Origin: CAZVYJ01 sp964631565
GTDB taxonomy: Bacteria; Planctomycetota; Phycisphaerae; SM23-33
Length of the DNA: 64,000 bases
Assembly (NCBI GenBank): GCA_964631565.1
Contig: CAZVYJ010000003.1
Coordinates: forward strand, 41,072-105,071
Reading direction: 5' to 3'
Shown: positions 25,767-33,699 of the stretch, one piece after another
Layout: each line of letters begins with the position of its first letter
Position numbering within the stretch: the first letter of the stretch is position 1
Translations under genes and position numbers: made by a program
The notes under the pieces: model-generated
The model's input: the letters and a program-made list of their open reading frames with translations, nothing else
Told to the model about the DNA's origin: nothing
The model's database searches: none

Positions 25767-26516
25767 ATGCAAAGGCTGACAATCCCGCTGATTTTCGTCA
25801 TGTGCTGGGCGGTGGGCTGTGGTATTCAGCAGGACAAGGCTTATGCTCCGCGTGAAATGCCGCAAAATGCTTATGCCCCAAGGGCGGTAAAAAGCGAGGC
25901 AAGGGCCGCCGATACCGGCGATGCGGCCCAAACCGATGCCCAGACGCCGGCAAATAGCATTCTTGAGGCCCGGAAACTGGTCTACATTGGCAGTTTTACG
26001 CTTATTGTGGGGGATATCACCGAGGCCCAGAACAAAACCCAGAGGCTGGCTGAGGAGCTTGGCGGCTATCTGCAGTCTATGCAGGAGCGGATGATGATAA
26101 TCCGTGTGCCGGCAGCCCGGTTCAACGAAACGGTCAGCAAGCTCGGCTCGATAGGCTCGATTGCGAAACGGCGGATATCCGTACAGGACGTGACCGAAGG
26201 TTACATGGACCTTTCCACGCGGCTGAAAAACGCCCAGGCCCTGGCGGAGCGGCTGCGAAAGCTGCTCGAAAACGCCGACGTCAAGGAATCTTTGAAAGTC
26301 GAACAGGAACTCGCCCGCGTTCAACTGGAAATAGACAGGCTTGAGGGCCAGCTCAAGCTGCTGGAAAGCCAGTCCAGCTACGCCACGCTCGAGATTACGT
26401 TTGAAGGGGTTGTCGCCTACACGCCTCCGCAGCTGCACGTGAAGCTGCCGATTTCCTGGCTGAGTGAACTTGGACTTAACAATCTGCTGCGGTTCGGCGG
26501 CAGGGAACTTTACTGA
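25767..26516 (+). CDS. DUF4349-type lipoprotein
   Basis: A 249-residue lipoprotein: the signal peptide ends A-V-G-C (Cys18), then a low-complexity linker. The conserved domain begins near residue 65 with R-K-L-V-Y-I-G-S-F-T-L, followed by R-V-P-A-A-R-F and a long coiled coil (about 155-215) rich in Glu, Leu and Arg, then a closing beta strand. These match DUF4349, whose function is unknown. AAAGGAG sits before the ATG at 25767; upstream in-frame sequence lies in the divergent tig promoter region. A second small lipoprotein follows 13 bases later. Confidence 0.85.
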   Translation: MQRLTIPLIFVMCWAVGCGIQQDKAYAPREMPQNAYAPRAVKSEARAADTGDAAQTDAQTPANSILEARKLVYIGSFTLIVGDITEAQNKTQRLAEELGGYLQSMQERMMIIRVPAARFNETVSKLGSIGSIAKRRISVQDVTEGYMDLSTRLKNAQALAERLRKLLENADVKESLKVEQELARVQLEIDRLEGQLKLLESQSSYATLEITFEGVVAYTPPQLHVKLPISWLSELGLNNLLRFGGRELY

Positions 26517-26529
26517 AAGGGGATTCGCC

Positions 26530-26991
26530 ATGGATTCCAGGGTGATATGTGGTTTCATATGCGTCGTGATGCTGGCGGGGACGCCGGGGTGCCTGCCGAC
26601 AATGGACATGCCGAAGGATTTCATACAGGTCGAAAAGGAAGACCTCGGCGATTATGTGATGCGGAATGTTTCTGCCGACGGCGTGGTGGTGGCCCTTCGA
26701 ACCATGCCGAACATGGAAAACGGGACACTCGCGTTTTGGTCGAAGGCGATGATTAATGAACTGACCGGCCGGGGATATAACCTCGTCAGCAACGAGGAAG
26801 TCAAATCAACGTCGGGCCTGCCCGGCAGCCTGCTTACGTTCTCGACAAGTTCGCGCGGGTCGGAGTTCGCCTACGTGCTGGGGCTGTATGTGAAAAACGA
26901 CACGGTCATTGTGGCCGAGGCTGGGGGCAAGGCCTCGAACGTGAAGGAGGTCGAGCAGGAAATCCGCAAATCTCTGCTTTCGGTTCGTTGA
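26530..26991 (+). CDS. Small probable lipoprotein of unknown function
   Basis: A 153-residue protein. A signal peptide is followed by T-P-G-C (Cys21), a weak lipobox. The remainder, with F-I-Q-V-E-K-E-D-L and A-V-I-V-A-E-A-G-G-like strands, suggests a small alpha/beta sandwich of the PsbP/DUF1795 kind, but I cannot name a family. The ATG at 26530 has AAAGGGG upstream. It is co-transcribed with the DUF4349 gene and ends at a strong terminator. Confidence 0.7.
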   Translation: MDSRVICGFICVVMLAGTPGCLPTMDMPKDFIQVEKEDLGDYVMRNVSADGVVVALRTMPNMENGTLAFWSKAMINELTGRGYNLVSNEEVKSTSGLPGSLLTFSTSSRGSEFAYVLGLYVKNDTVIVAEAGGKASNVKEVEQEIRKSLLSVR

Positions 26992-27018
26992 GCTGGTGAT
27001 GTCTTGGATTGGATCATC

Positions 27019-27051
27019 AAAGCCCTGCCGATGCATCGGCAGGGCTTTTTT
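27019..27051 (+). terminator. Intrinsic terminator (copy A of a repeated hairpin)
   Basis: A near-perfect palindrome from 27019 to 27048 with core GCCCTGCCGATGCATCGGC, followed by a T run. The same hairpin, with one changed base, recurs at 29527 after the next gene. Confidence 0.9.
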
Positions 27052-27206
27052 AAGAGTAGGGGAGAAAAGGGAATACGCAATGTGCCGAAGTTTGGTGCTT
27101 GCGGCCCCCAAAGGCATGGATAAAATACATGCGCATTCTTTCGGGTTCGGATCCAAACGGCGATCCGTCGTACATTTCACAGTGATCCGGCAAAGGAGAA
27201 AACCTG

Positions 27207-29492
27207 ATGACCACGAGAAAAGATAATCAAGCGTCCATGGTTTCTGTTGCGCTGGCTGGGGTCATGGCGGCCGCCGTCGTGCTCCTTGCGACGCTGCCGC
27301 GGGCCGACGCTCAGTCGAAGCGGGAAATTGCAAAAAAGGCGGAACTTAATACGTCGCTGCTGGCCATCGATAAGGTGGCACCCGAGATGCGCGACAGGAT
27401 TACGCGCTACCGTCGCGACGCAGCCGAAGGCGGTGGCCCGGTGCCGAGCTTCACGGCCGACGGACACACCTTCAAGTACAGCGGCGTGGTGGTTTCAAAC
27501 ACTTCCATCTTCGTGCCGATAGCCGTTCTGATGCCGCCGCCGTACGAAAAGGTAATCCGCGCTTACATTATGCGCAAGAATACCATCGAGTTTCCGTTCC
27601 TCAGGCACGACCTGAGCCGCCTCGGCTTCCGCGATCGCAACATTTTTGACGACGTGGTGCCTCTTTCGCTGGTGCCGGAGGAAGTCTCCACAAGTTTCAG
27701 CACCGGCCAGTCCACGACGAGTTCATCCAGTGTGGAGAACGGCGTGAGCAGCGCCCTGATTGTCGGATTCAGCGCCGGCACTGAAGTGTTCGACATCGGG
27801 CTTCAGGAAGAGGTAGAAGTCAAAATTGAGGAATCGATTACCGAAGAGGAAGGCCGGGCCCTGACCAAGGCGTCGGCAGTCATAGGCACGCTGTCAGGGA
27901 TTAACTGGACGCTCTCGGAACCGGCCAAAATATTCGCCACGCAGTCCACCTACGACTGCTATCAGTACACAGCCGACGATATGGCTGGGAAAGCGGTCTG
28001 GATAAATGTGCCGGTCTATCTGACCTGCCGCATCTTCGGCCTGGACGAGTGGAATGACTACGCCAGGGAAATCAACGGCAACAAGGATATCGTGGATGAA
28101 CTTCCTGAGTTCGACACATGCACATTGTGGTACATAGGCAACGTGAGCAACTATCCCCTGTTTGGCGAGCCGTGGTGCATGATCCGCGCACAGGGCCGCA
28201 AGGGCGACGGCCGGCTCATCGTCGCCGGAGACATGAGCTACATCAACCGCGAAGGCTCCTGCCTCAGCGGCGAGTGTTCGGTTACAGCGGAGGAGTGGAC
28301 CAAATGCGCCCATACAATCGGTATGGACACGCAGTTCGTCGGCGAGGTATCCACGCCAGCCGGCGGCATGAAAATCGGCTGCTCCAAGGCGATTCACCAG
28401 ACATACACGCATGAATTGCGCAAAGGCCAGTCGTTCTCGATGAACTATCAGACATCCGGCGTTCACGCACTGCTGGACGGCGGCAACGGAGCCATTGCAG
28501 ATTACCACTTCCAGGTCGCGCCGATGATATTCCGGCTGATTCTTGAGCCATCGTCGAAGGCCGGCAAGCTGAAGGCTGAGAGGCAGAAAATCGCCCGCAG
28601 CGTGTCCCGCCAGATAGCCCGCCAGGCATCATCGGTTCCAAAGGCCCTGGCCAACAAAACCGGCATGACGGAAAAAGACATAACCGTCAGCAAGAACGGC
28701 ATGATGGTTGGCGGCTATCCGCTGCTGGACCTGATGTATCGCAGCGACGTTGCTCCGCCTCACACCGGGAGCATATTGTGCCTCCAGTATGCAGTAGCCG
28801 ATCTCGGCGAGAGCTACGGGCGTCTTTCGGACCACATGGCCGTCCTTATGGTGGCGCACAAGTCCGGACTGATGCGCAAACTTGCCACTGGCGAGACCGA
28901 CCCCTCGGCCGTCAACGCCTTCTCGCCCGGCGGTCCGACGCTGATACTGCCGTATCCGCCGGGAATCCAGGTTAAGGGCTTCGAGCCCGGACCATACGTG
29001 ACGCGGATGACCGAGCAGTTGGACGCCTGGGCCCGGCAGGCCGGCTACCGCAAGGGCAATCTCCAGGAGCAGCTGGCGTATTACCTGGACAGCCGCCCGC
29101 AGTTCTCCAAGGAGGCTTCGCGCATCTACAAAAACCTTTCTCCGACAGCCCGCAGTCAGTTCGAGCAAATGGTGCGAAACACGCAGACATCCATCGCCAA
29201 TTTCGGTCAGGTGCAGATGACGCCGGGACTGCGCGAACTGCTGCTGGGCATCGAGCCGGGATTTTACGAGCTGAATCCGCAGGTGTTGAAGCTGGCCAAG
29301 CCCCAGCTGCCTGCGACGGCTGAGATAACGCGCATGAACACCGCGATAACCGCCTCGGGTGAGCAGGTTCGCGACAAGATGGGCAATCTGATATGGACGG
29401 GTCCGACCCCTAACGTGCCGACGCGGTCGGCCGGCGCCAAAAAGCACGTCCACAAGGCGACCATCGTGATTCCGACAAGGGCTGCCGACTGA
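27207..29492 (+). CDS. Large exported protein of unknown function
   Basis: A 761-residue exported protein. The signal peptide or N-terminal anchor spans about 11-35, ending A-D-A-Q. Recognisable traits are a Ser/Thr-rich stretch near 165-185 (S-T-G-Q-S-T-T-S-S-S-S), an acidic run E-E-V-E-V-K-I-E-E-S near 195, several Cys pairs in the middle that could form disulfides, and a helical C-terminal third. I find no family match by eye. AAAGGAG precedes the ATG at 27207. It is a single gene enclosed by two copies of the same terminator hairpin. Confidence 0.75.
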   Translation: MTTRKDNQASMVSVALAGVMAAAVVLLATLPRADAQSKREIAKKAELNTSLLAIDKVAPEMRDRITRYRRDAAEGGGPVPSFTADGHTFKYSGVVVSNTSIFVPIAVLMPPPYEKVIRAYIMRKNTIEFPFLRHDLSRLGFRDRNIFDDVVPLSLVPEEVSTSFSTGQSTTSSSSVENGVSSALIVGFSAGTEVFDIGLQEEVEVKIEESITEEEGRALTKASAVIGTLSGINWTLSEPAKIFATQSTYDCYQYTADDMAGKAVWINVPVYLTCRIFGLDEWNDYAREINGNKDIVDELPEFDTCTLWYIGNVSNYPLFGEPWCMIRAQGRKGDGRLIVAGDMSYINREGSCLSGECSVTAEEWTKCAHTIGMDTQFVGEVSTPAGGMKIGCSKAIHQTYTHELRKGQSFSMNYQTSGVHALLDGGNGAIADYHFQVAPMIFRLILEPSSKAGKLKAERQKIARSVSRQIARQASSVPKALANKTGMTEKDITVSKNGMMVGGYPLLDLMYRSDVAPPHTGSILCLQYAVADLGESYGRLSDHMAVLMVAHKSGLMRKLATGETDPSAVNAFSPGGPTLILPYPPGIQVKGFEPGPYVTRMTEQLDAWARQAGYRKGNLQEQLAYYLDSRPQFSKEASRIYKNLSPTARSQFEQMVRNTQTSIANFGQVQMTPGLRELLLGIEPGFYELNPQVLKLAKPQLPATAEITRMNTAITASGEQVRDKMGNLIWTGPTPNVPTRSAGAKKHVHKATIVIPTRAAD

Positions 29493-29526
29493 CGCTGTCA
29501 CAGAATAATTGGTAACGTGTCCGATC

Positions 29527-29558
29527 AAGCCCTGCCGATGCATCGACAGGGCTTTTTT
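29527..29558 (+). terminator. Intrinsic terminator (copy B of a repeated hairpin)
   Basis: The palindrome 29527-29554 plus six Ts ends the 761-residue gene. It matches the hairpin at 27019 except for one base in the right arm. The flanking sequence is not shared, so only the hairpin is duplicated. Confidence 0.9.
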
Positions 29559-29665
29559 ATGCAACTTTCCGGGATTGTATTTTTCCCACCTTCTTGACGC
29601 GGGGGGACCGTAGATATAAAAGGTTCTGTTCGCGCATATTCAGCGCGTTACAGGAGAATGTTGCG

Positions 29666-30838
29666 ATGATGACACAGGCTGAGCTTTTGAAGGCGACCGG
29701 ACAATATCTCATCCCCAACTACGGACGGCTGCCGCTGGCGATGGTCCGCGGCGCGGGGTCCAGGATATGGGATGCCGGCGGCAAGGAGTATATCGACCTG
29801 TTTCCGGGCTTTGGTTCCGGCGGCGTGACCGGCCACTGTCACCCGGCCGTCGTCGCTGCGATAAAGACCCAGGCTGAAATGCTCCTGTCGCACGGAAACC
29901 TGTTCACCAATCAGCCGCAGGTCGAGCTGGCGAAGGCCATCACCGACAATGCGTTCGGCGGCAAGGTTTTCTACTGCCACAGCGGCGCCGAGGCCAACGA
30001 GGCGGCCCTCAAGCTCGCGCGGCTGGCCGCCGGTGAAGGCCGGTACAAAATCATCAGCTTCAACGGCTGCTTCCACGGCCGCACGATGGGATCCCTGTCG
30101 CTGACGCCGGAGAAGTACCAGAAGGGTTTCGAACCGATGCTGCCCGGCAACGTTAAGGTTGACTACGGCGACATCGACGGCGTCAGGGCTGCTATTGATA
30201 ACGAGACGGCGGCCGTCATCGTTGAGCCGATTCAAGGCGAAGGCGGCGTCAACGTGCCGTCGCGAAAATTCATGCAGGATCTCCGCAAGGTCTGCGACGA
30301 GGCCGGCATTTTGCTTATGGTCGACGAAGTCTGGACTGCTCCGGCCCGCACGGGCAAATGGTTCGCGTACCAGCTTTACGATATTTCGCCGGACGTAATG
30401 ACGCTCGGCAAGGCTGTCGGCGGCGGGCTGCCCGTGGCCGCCTGTGTAGCCGCGCCGAAGTGGCAGGACGTTCTTCAGCCCGGTACGCACGGCTGCACGC
30501 TGGGCGGCAACCCCCTGTGTGCGGCCGCGGGCGCAGCAACCATGAAACTCATCACCGACGAAAATCTGACCGCCAAGGCGACTGCCAAGGGCAAGAAGCT
30601 TATCCAGGCGATACGCGGCGCCGGCATCAGCTGCGTGAAGGACGTCCGCAGCGCCGGGTTGATGATAGGCATTGAGCTGGACAAGCCCGCAAGAGATGTG
30701 TTCCTCGCCTGCGTCGAAAAAGGCCTGCTTATAGGTTCGGCTCAGCAGAATATTCTCCGTCTCGCCCCGGCTTTGACTATCGAGGAAAAGCTTCTCGACA
30801 AGGGTCTTGAGATTCTCTGCAAGGTGCTTAAAAGCTAG
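29666..30838 (+). CDS. argD: Acetylornithine/ornithine-type aminotransferase (class III)
   Basis: A 390-residue PLP enzyme that transfers the omega-amino group of N-acetylornithine (or a similar diamine) to 2-oxoglutarate in arginine biosynthesis. Motifs are G-A-E-A-N-E-A-A (107-114), the PLP-contact D-E-V (220-222) and the Schiff-base Lys249 in L-G-K-A-V-G-G-G. The usual Gln after D-E-V is Trp here, in a D-E-V-W-T-A-P-A-R-T-G-K run. I have seen this form in planctomycete relatives, but the assignment to ArgD rather than another class III enzyme is not certain. The ATG at 29666 has AGGAG upstream. No other arg genes are near. Confidence 0.85.
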   Translation: MMTQAELLKATGQYLIPNYGRLPLAMVRGAGSRIWDAGGKEYIDLFPGFGSGGVTGHCHPAVVAAIKTQAEMLLSHGNLFTNQPQVELAKAITDNAFGGKVFYCHSGAEANEAALKLARLAAGEGRYKIISFNGCFHGRTMGSLSLTPEKYQKGFEPMLPGNVKVDYGDIDGVRAAIDNETAAVIVEPIQGEGGVNVPSRKFMQDLRKVCDEAGILLMVDEVWTAPARTGKWFAYQLYDISPDVMTLGKAVGGGLPVAACVAAPKWQDVLQPGTHGCTLGGNPLCAAAGAATMKLITDENLTAKATAKGKKLIQAIRGAGISCVKDVRSAGLMIGIELDKPARDVFLACVEKGLLIGSAQQNILRLAPALTIEEKLLDKGLEILCKVLKS

Positions 30839-30879
30839 GCTGCGTTGAATCCGCCTGCATAAAGTTGTACTATCTGGCT

Positions 30880-32061
30880 GTGCGACGTATTTACATGGAC
30901 AACTCGGCTACCAGCTTTCCCAAGCCGGAGGCTGTGACGCAGGCGATGATCGACTTCGCTCGCGGCTGCGGCGCGTCAGCGGGGCGGGGCGCCTATGCAG
31001 AAGCGCGGGCCTGCGAGCAGGTTATCCGCACCTGCCGCGAGCGTGTGGCCAGGCTCATCAACGCCGAATCGCCTGAGCGGATCGTCTTTGCGATGAATTG
31101 CTCCGAGGCGCTTATGATTGCGATACGCGGCCTGCTTAACACGGCGCCGGCAGGCTCGCACGCCATCACCACCGCAATGGAGCACAACTCCGTGCTTCGG
31201 CCTTTTAACGCGCTTAAACAGCAGGTCGGCCTCAGGCCGGAATTCGTCCCCTGCGACCCGGCGACAGGGCTTGTTGACCCGGCCGACATCTCAAAGGCCA
31301 TCCGACCTACGACAAAACTCATCGCGTGCGTTCACGTTTCGAACGTGACCGGCACGCTCCAGCCCGTTGAAGAGGTCTGCCGCATCGCGCGCGAAGCGGA
31401 CGTTCCGTGCGTAATCGACTCGGCCCAGGCGGCCGGCCACGTCGAAATCGACGTGCAGGCGATGGAGGCTGACTTCGTCGCGTTCCCCGGCCACAAGGGC
31501 CTGATGGGTCCGCTCGGCACGGGCGTGCTGTACATCCGGCCCGGCATGGAAAACCGCCTGCCGACGATGAAAGAGGGCGGCACGGGTACAATATCCGAGC
31601 AGCCAGTTCAGCCGACCACCATGCCCGACAAGTATGAAATCGGCTCGCACAACGCCATCGGGCTGGCCGGGCTTTCCGAGGGCGTCGCGTGGGTGCTTGC
31701 CAAGGGCGTCGCCGAACTGCGGGCGCACGATATGCACCTGTGCGAACTGATGCTGAAACTCACCGACGACGCAGCGAACCTGAAGGTTTACGGGCCGCGG
31801 AATCTCAACGACCGCGCCGGCGTGTTCAGCGTGAACATTGACGGCATGGCCCCCGGCGAACTTGCCGACGTGCTTGAGCGAGACTTCGGCGTGCTCACGC
31901 GGCCGGGCGTGCACTGCGCACCGCTGGCGCACAAGACCATCAGAACGCATCCGACCGGCACGTGCCGGCTGAGTTTCGGGGCGTTCACCACCGATGACGA
32001 TGTCCGCTACGCCGCCGGCGCGCTTGCAGAAATCGCGCAGAAAACGGCGGTACGGCGATAG
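30880..32061 (+). CDS. Cysteine desulfurase-like class V aminotransferase
   Basis: A 393-residue PLP enzyme. The N-terminus R-R-I-Y-M-D-N-S-A-T-S-F-P-K-P is typical of cysteine desulfurases. The Schiff-base lysine is Lys206 in F-P-G-H-K-G-L-M-G. A C-terminal R-P-G-V-H-C-A-P-L-A-H-K-T run (Cys near 343) marks the subfamily seen as stand-alone enzymes (TIGR01977 type) rather than IscS/NifS. It likely removes sulfur or selenium from (seleno)cysteine. I chose the GTG at 30880 by family N-terminus; no clear ribosome-binding site is present, and the ATG at 30895 is an alternative. The Crp/Fnr gene starts 7 bases after its stop. Confidence 0.85.
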   Translation: MRRIYMDNSATSFPKPEAVTQAMIDFARGCGASAGRGAYAEARACEQVIRTCRERVARLINAESPERIVFAMNCSEALMIAIRGLLNTAPAGSHAITTAMEHNSVLRPFNALKQQVGLRPEFVPCDPATGLVDPADISKAIRPTTKLIACVHVSNVTGTLQPVEEVCRIAREADVPCVIDSAQAAGHVEIDVQAMEADFVAFPGHKGLMGPLGTGVLYIRPGMENRLPTMKEGGTGTISEQPVQPTTMPDKYEIGSHNAIGLAGLSEGVAWVLAKGVAELRAHDMHLCELMLKLTDDAANLKVYGPRNLNDRAGVFSVNIDGMAPGELADVLERDFGVLTRPGVHCAPLAHKTIRTHPTGTCRLSFGAFTTDDDVRYAAGALAEIAQKTAVRR

Positions 32062-32068
32062 GGAGCCT

Positions 32069-32761
32069 ATGGCAGACAGTCCCAGATCAGGCGATGTCCA
32101 AGTTCTGCATTCGGCGCCGATGTTCTCGGCCCTCAAGCCGGCCGACGTCCGCCGCCTGCTCAGCGAGTGCCTCACGCGAAGTTATAAAGCCGGCGAAATT
32201 CTTTTTTCACCGTCGAAGCAGGCCGATGCGTTCTTCGTAATACTCGCCGGGCAGGTCAAACTCTACAAACTTTCGTCAAAGGGCGACGAGCAGATACTGC
32301 ATCTCTACGGCCCGGGCTCGACGTTCGGCGAGGCGGCGATGTGGGCCGGCGGCAGATACCCGGCCTTCGCCGAGGCGGTCGGCAAAACCCGGCTGCTCAT
32401 CGTCGGCCGCGATAAACTGCAGCGGCTGCTGATGGACAACCCGTCGCTGGCCATGGGGATAATGGCCGGCCTCTCGGCCAAGCTGCGAGAGTTCGCATCG
32501 CTCATCGAGCAGCTCTCGCTGAAAGAAGTTCCCGCCCGGCTGGCTGCGGCGCTGTTCGGTGAATTTCAGAAGGCCGGCCGAAAGAAAACATTCAAGCTCA
32601 CCTGCACGAAGCGGCAGCTTGCGGCGAAGATAGGGACGGTCGCCGAAACGCTAAGTCGAGCATTTGCAAGGCTTAAGGGCGATGGCCTGATCGACGTCCG
32701 CGGCTCGCAAATCACGATTTGCGATCTCGAGGCATTGGAAAAGCTGGCGGAAGGCGACTGA
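32069..32761 (+). CDS. Crp/Fnr-family regulator, HcpR-like by context
   Basis: A 230-residue regulator with an N-terminal cyclic-nucleotide-type beta barrel (about 20-130: A-D-A-F-F-V-I-L-A-G-Q-V and G-S-T-F-G-E-A-A-M) and a C-terminal winged HTH (about 165-225: T-K-R-Q-L-A-A-K-I-G-T-V-A-E-T-L-S-R-A-F). It lacks the N-terminal cysteine cluster of oxygen-sensing FNR, so it is more like DNR/HcpR sensors of NO or redox state. GGAG precedes the ATG at 32069. The ferredoxin-hcp pair downstream has an FNR/DNR-type palindrome in its promoter, so it is the likely target. Confidence 0.88.
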   Translation: MADSPRSGDVQVLHSAPMFSALKPADVRRLLSECLTRSYKAGEILFSPSKQADAFFVILAGQVKLYKLSSKGDEQILHLYGPGSTFGEAAMWAGGRYPAFAEAVGKTRLLIVGRDKLQRLLMDNPSLAMGIMAGLSAKLREFASLIEQLSLKEVPARLAAALFGEFQKAGRKKTFKLTCTKRQLAAKIGTVAETLSRAFARLKGDGLIDVRGSQITICDLEALEKLAEGD

Positions 32762-32843
32762 TGTTTTGCTAAGCCGCGAGCAGCTGGGGTTTTTCCAGAG
32801 ACTTCCGAAAAACTTCTGAAAAAATTCAGAAAAATTTCCGCAA

Positions 32844-32892
32844 TTGACCCACGTCAAGGTCCGCCGTCTGCGCATGGACGATAATTCATATG
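32844..32892 (+). promoter_or_regulatory. FNR/DNR-type box and -10 of the ferredoxin-hcp operon
   Basis: TTGACCCACGTCAA (32844-32857) is a perfect inverted repeat of the TTGAC-N4-GTCAA type. A GATAAT -10 box lies at 32880-32885, giving a start near 32892. The palindrome centre (32850.5) is then 41.5 bases upstream, the standard class II activator position. The Shine-Dalgarno GGAGG and ATG follow at 32909-32923. Binding by the neighbouring Crp/Fnr protein is inferred. Confidence 0.7.
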
Positions 32893-32920
32893 GTTGCTGA
32901 GCTTCTGTGGAGGCACGGCC

Positions 32921-33682
32921 ATGATTGCGAAGACAATGCGAAAAGTAGTCCGGATAGACGAAGATAAATGCGACGGCTGCGGCGCGTGCGTGCCGTCGTG
33001 TGCCGAAGGGGCCATACAGGTAATCGACGGCAAGGCGAGACTTGTCGCCGACTATCTCTGCGACGGGCTAGGCAACTGCCTCGGCACGTGCCCGAAAGGC
33101 GCGATAACGATTGAAGAACGCCCGGCTGACGAATTCGACGAACATGCTGTCGAGATGTACAGGCATTCTTACGAGAAAAAGCCGGAAGCAAACGTAAAAG
33201 GACAAAAACTCCCATGCGGCTGCCCGGGTACGGCGATGCGCAAACTCAAACCGGCTGCCGGAGAAAATATTGAAACTTGCGCCGCCTCACCGTCCCGGCT
33301 GGCGAATTTTCCGGTTCAGCTCACGCTGCTTCCGGAGCGAGGGGACATTTGGGACGGCGCCGATGTCCTGCTGTCGGCTGACTGCGTCGGCTTTGCCGTG
33401 CCGGATTTTCACAACCGGCTGCTGGCCGGCAAAACACTGGCCGTCGCATGCCCCAAACTCGACGACGCCCAGGCCTACGTCCGGAAGCTAGCCCGCATAT
33501 TCGCCGCGAATGATGTGCGTTCGGTTACCGTCGCGCGTATGGAAGTTCCATGCTGCTCGGCCCTGACGCGGATGGTGGAAACCGCCCTCACCGAGGTCGG
33601 CAGAGAAGATATTCCGCTTCACGAACTGGTCGTGAGTGTTGAAGGTGCTATTATTTCAGTAAGAATCGTTGAAAAATCCTGA
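32921..33682 (+). CDS. Two-cluster ferredoxin associated with hybrid cluster protein
   Basis: A 253-residue iron-sulfur protein. The first cluster motif is CX2CX2CX3C (Cys17, 20, 23, 27) and the second CX5CX3C (Cys47, 53, 57). More Cys pairs lie in the tail (C-G-C-P-G near 100, P-C-C-S-A near 207). Proteins of this kind next to Hcp in anaerobes (FrdX-type) are thought to feed electrons to it. The ATG at 32921 has GGAGG 10 bases upstream; a TTG-initiated extension to 32894 is unlikely. It ends 17 bases before hcp. Confidence 0.85.
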   Translation: MIAKTMRKVVRIDEDKCDGCGACVPSCAEGAIQVIDGKARLVADYLCDGLGNCLGTCPKGAITIEERPADEFDEHAVEMYRHSYEKKPEANVKGQKLPCGCPGTAMRKLKPAAGENIETCAASPSRLANFPVQLTLLPERGDIWDGADVLLSADCVGFAVPDFHNRLLAGKTLAVACPKLDDAQAYVRKLARIFAANDVRSVTVARMEVPCCSALTRMVETALTEVGREDIPLHELVVSVEGAIISVRIVEKS

Positions 33683-33699
33683 CAGAAAAGGAGCTTGAT

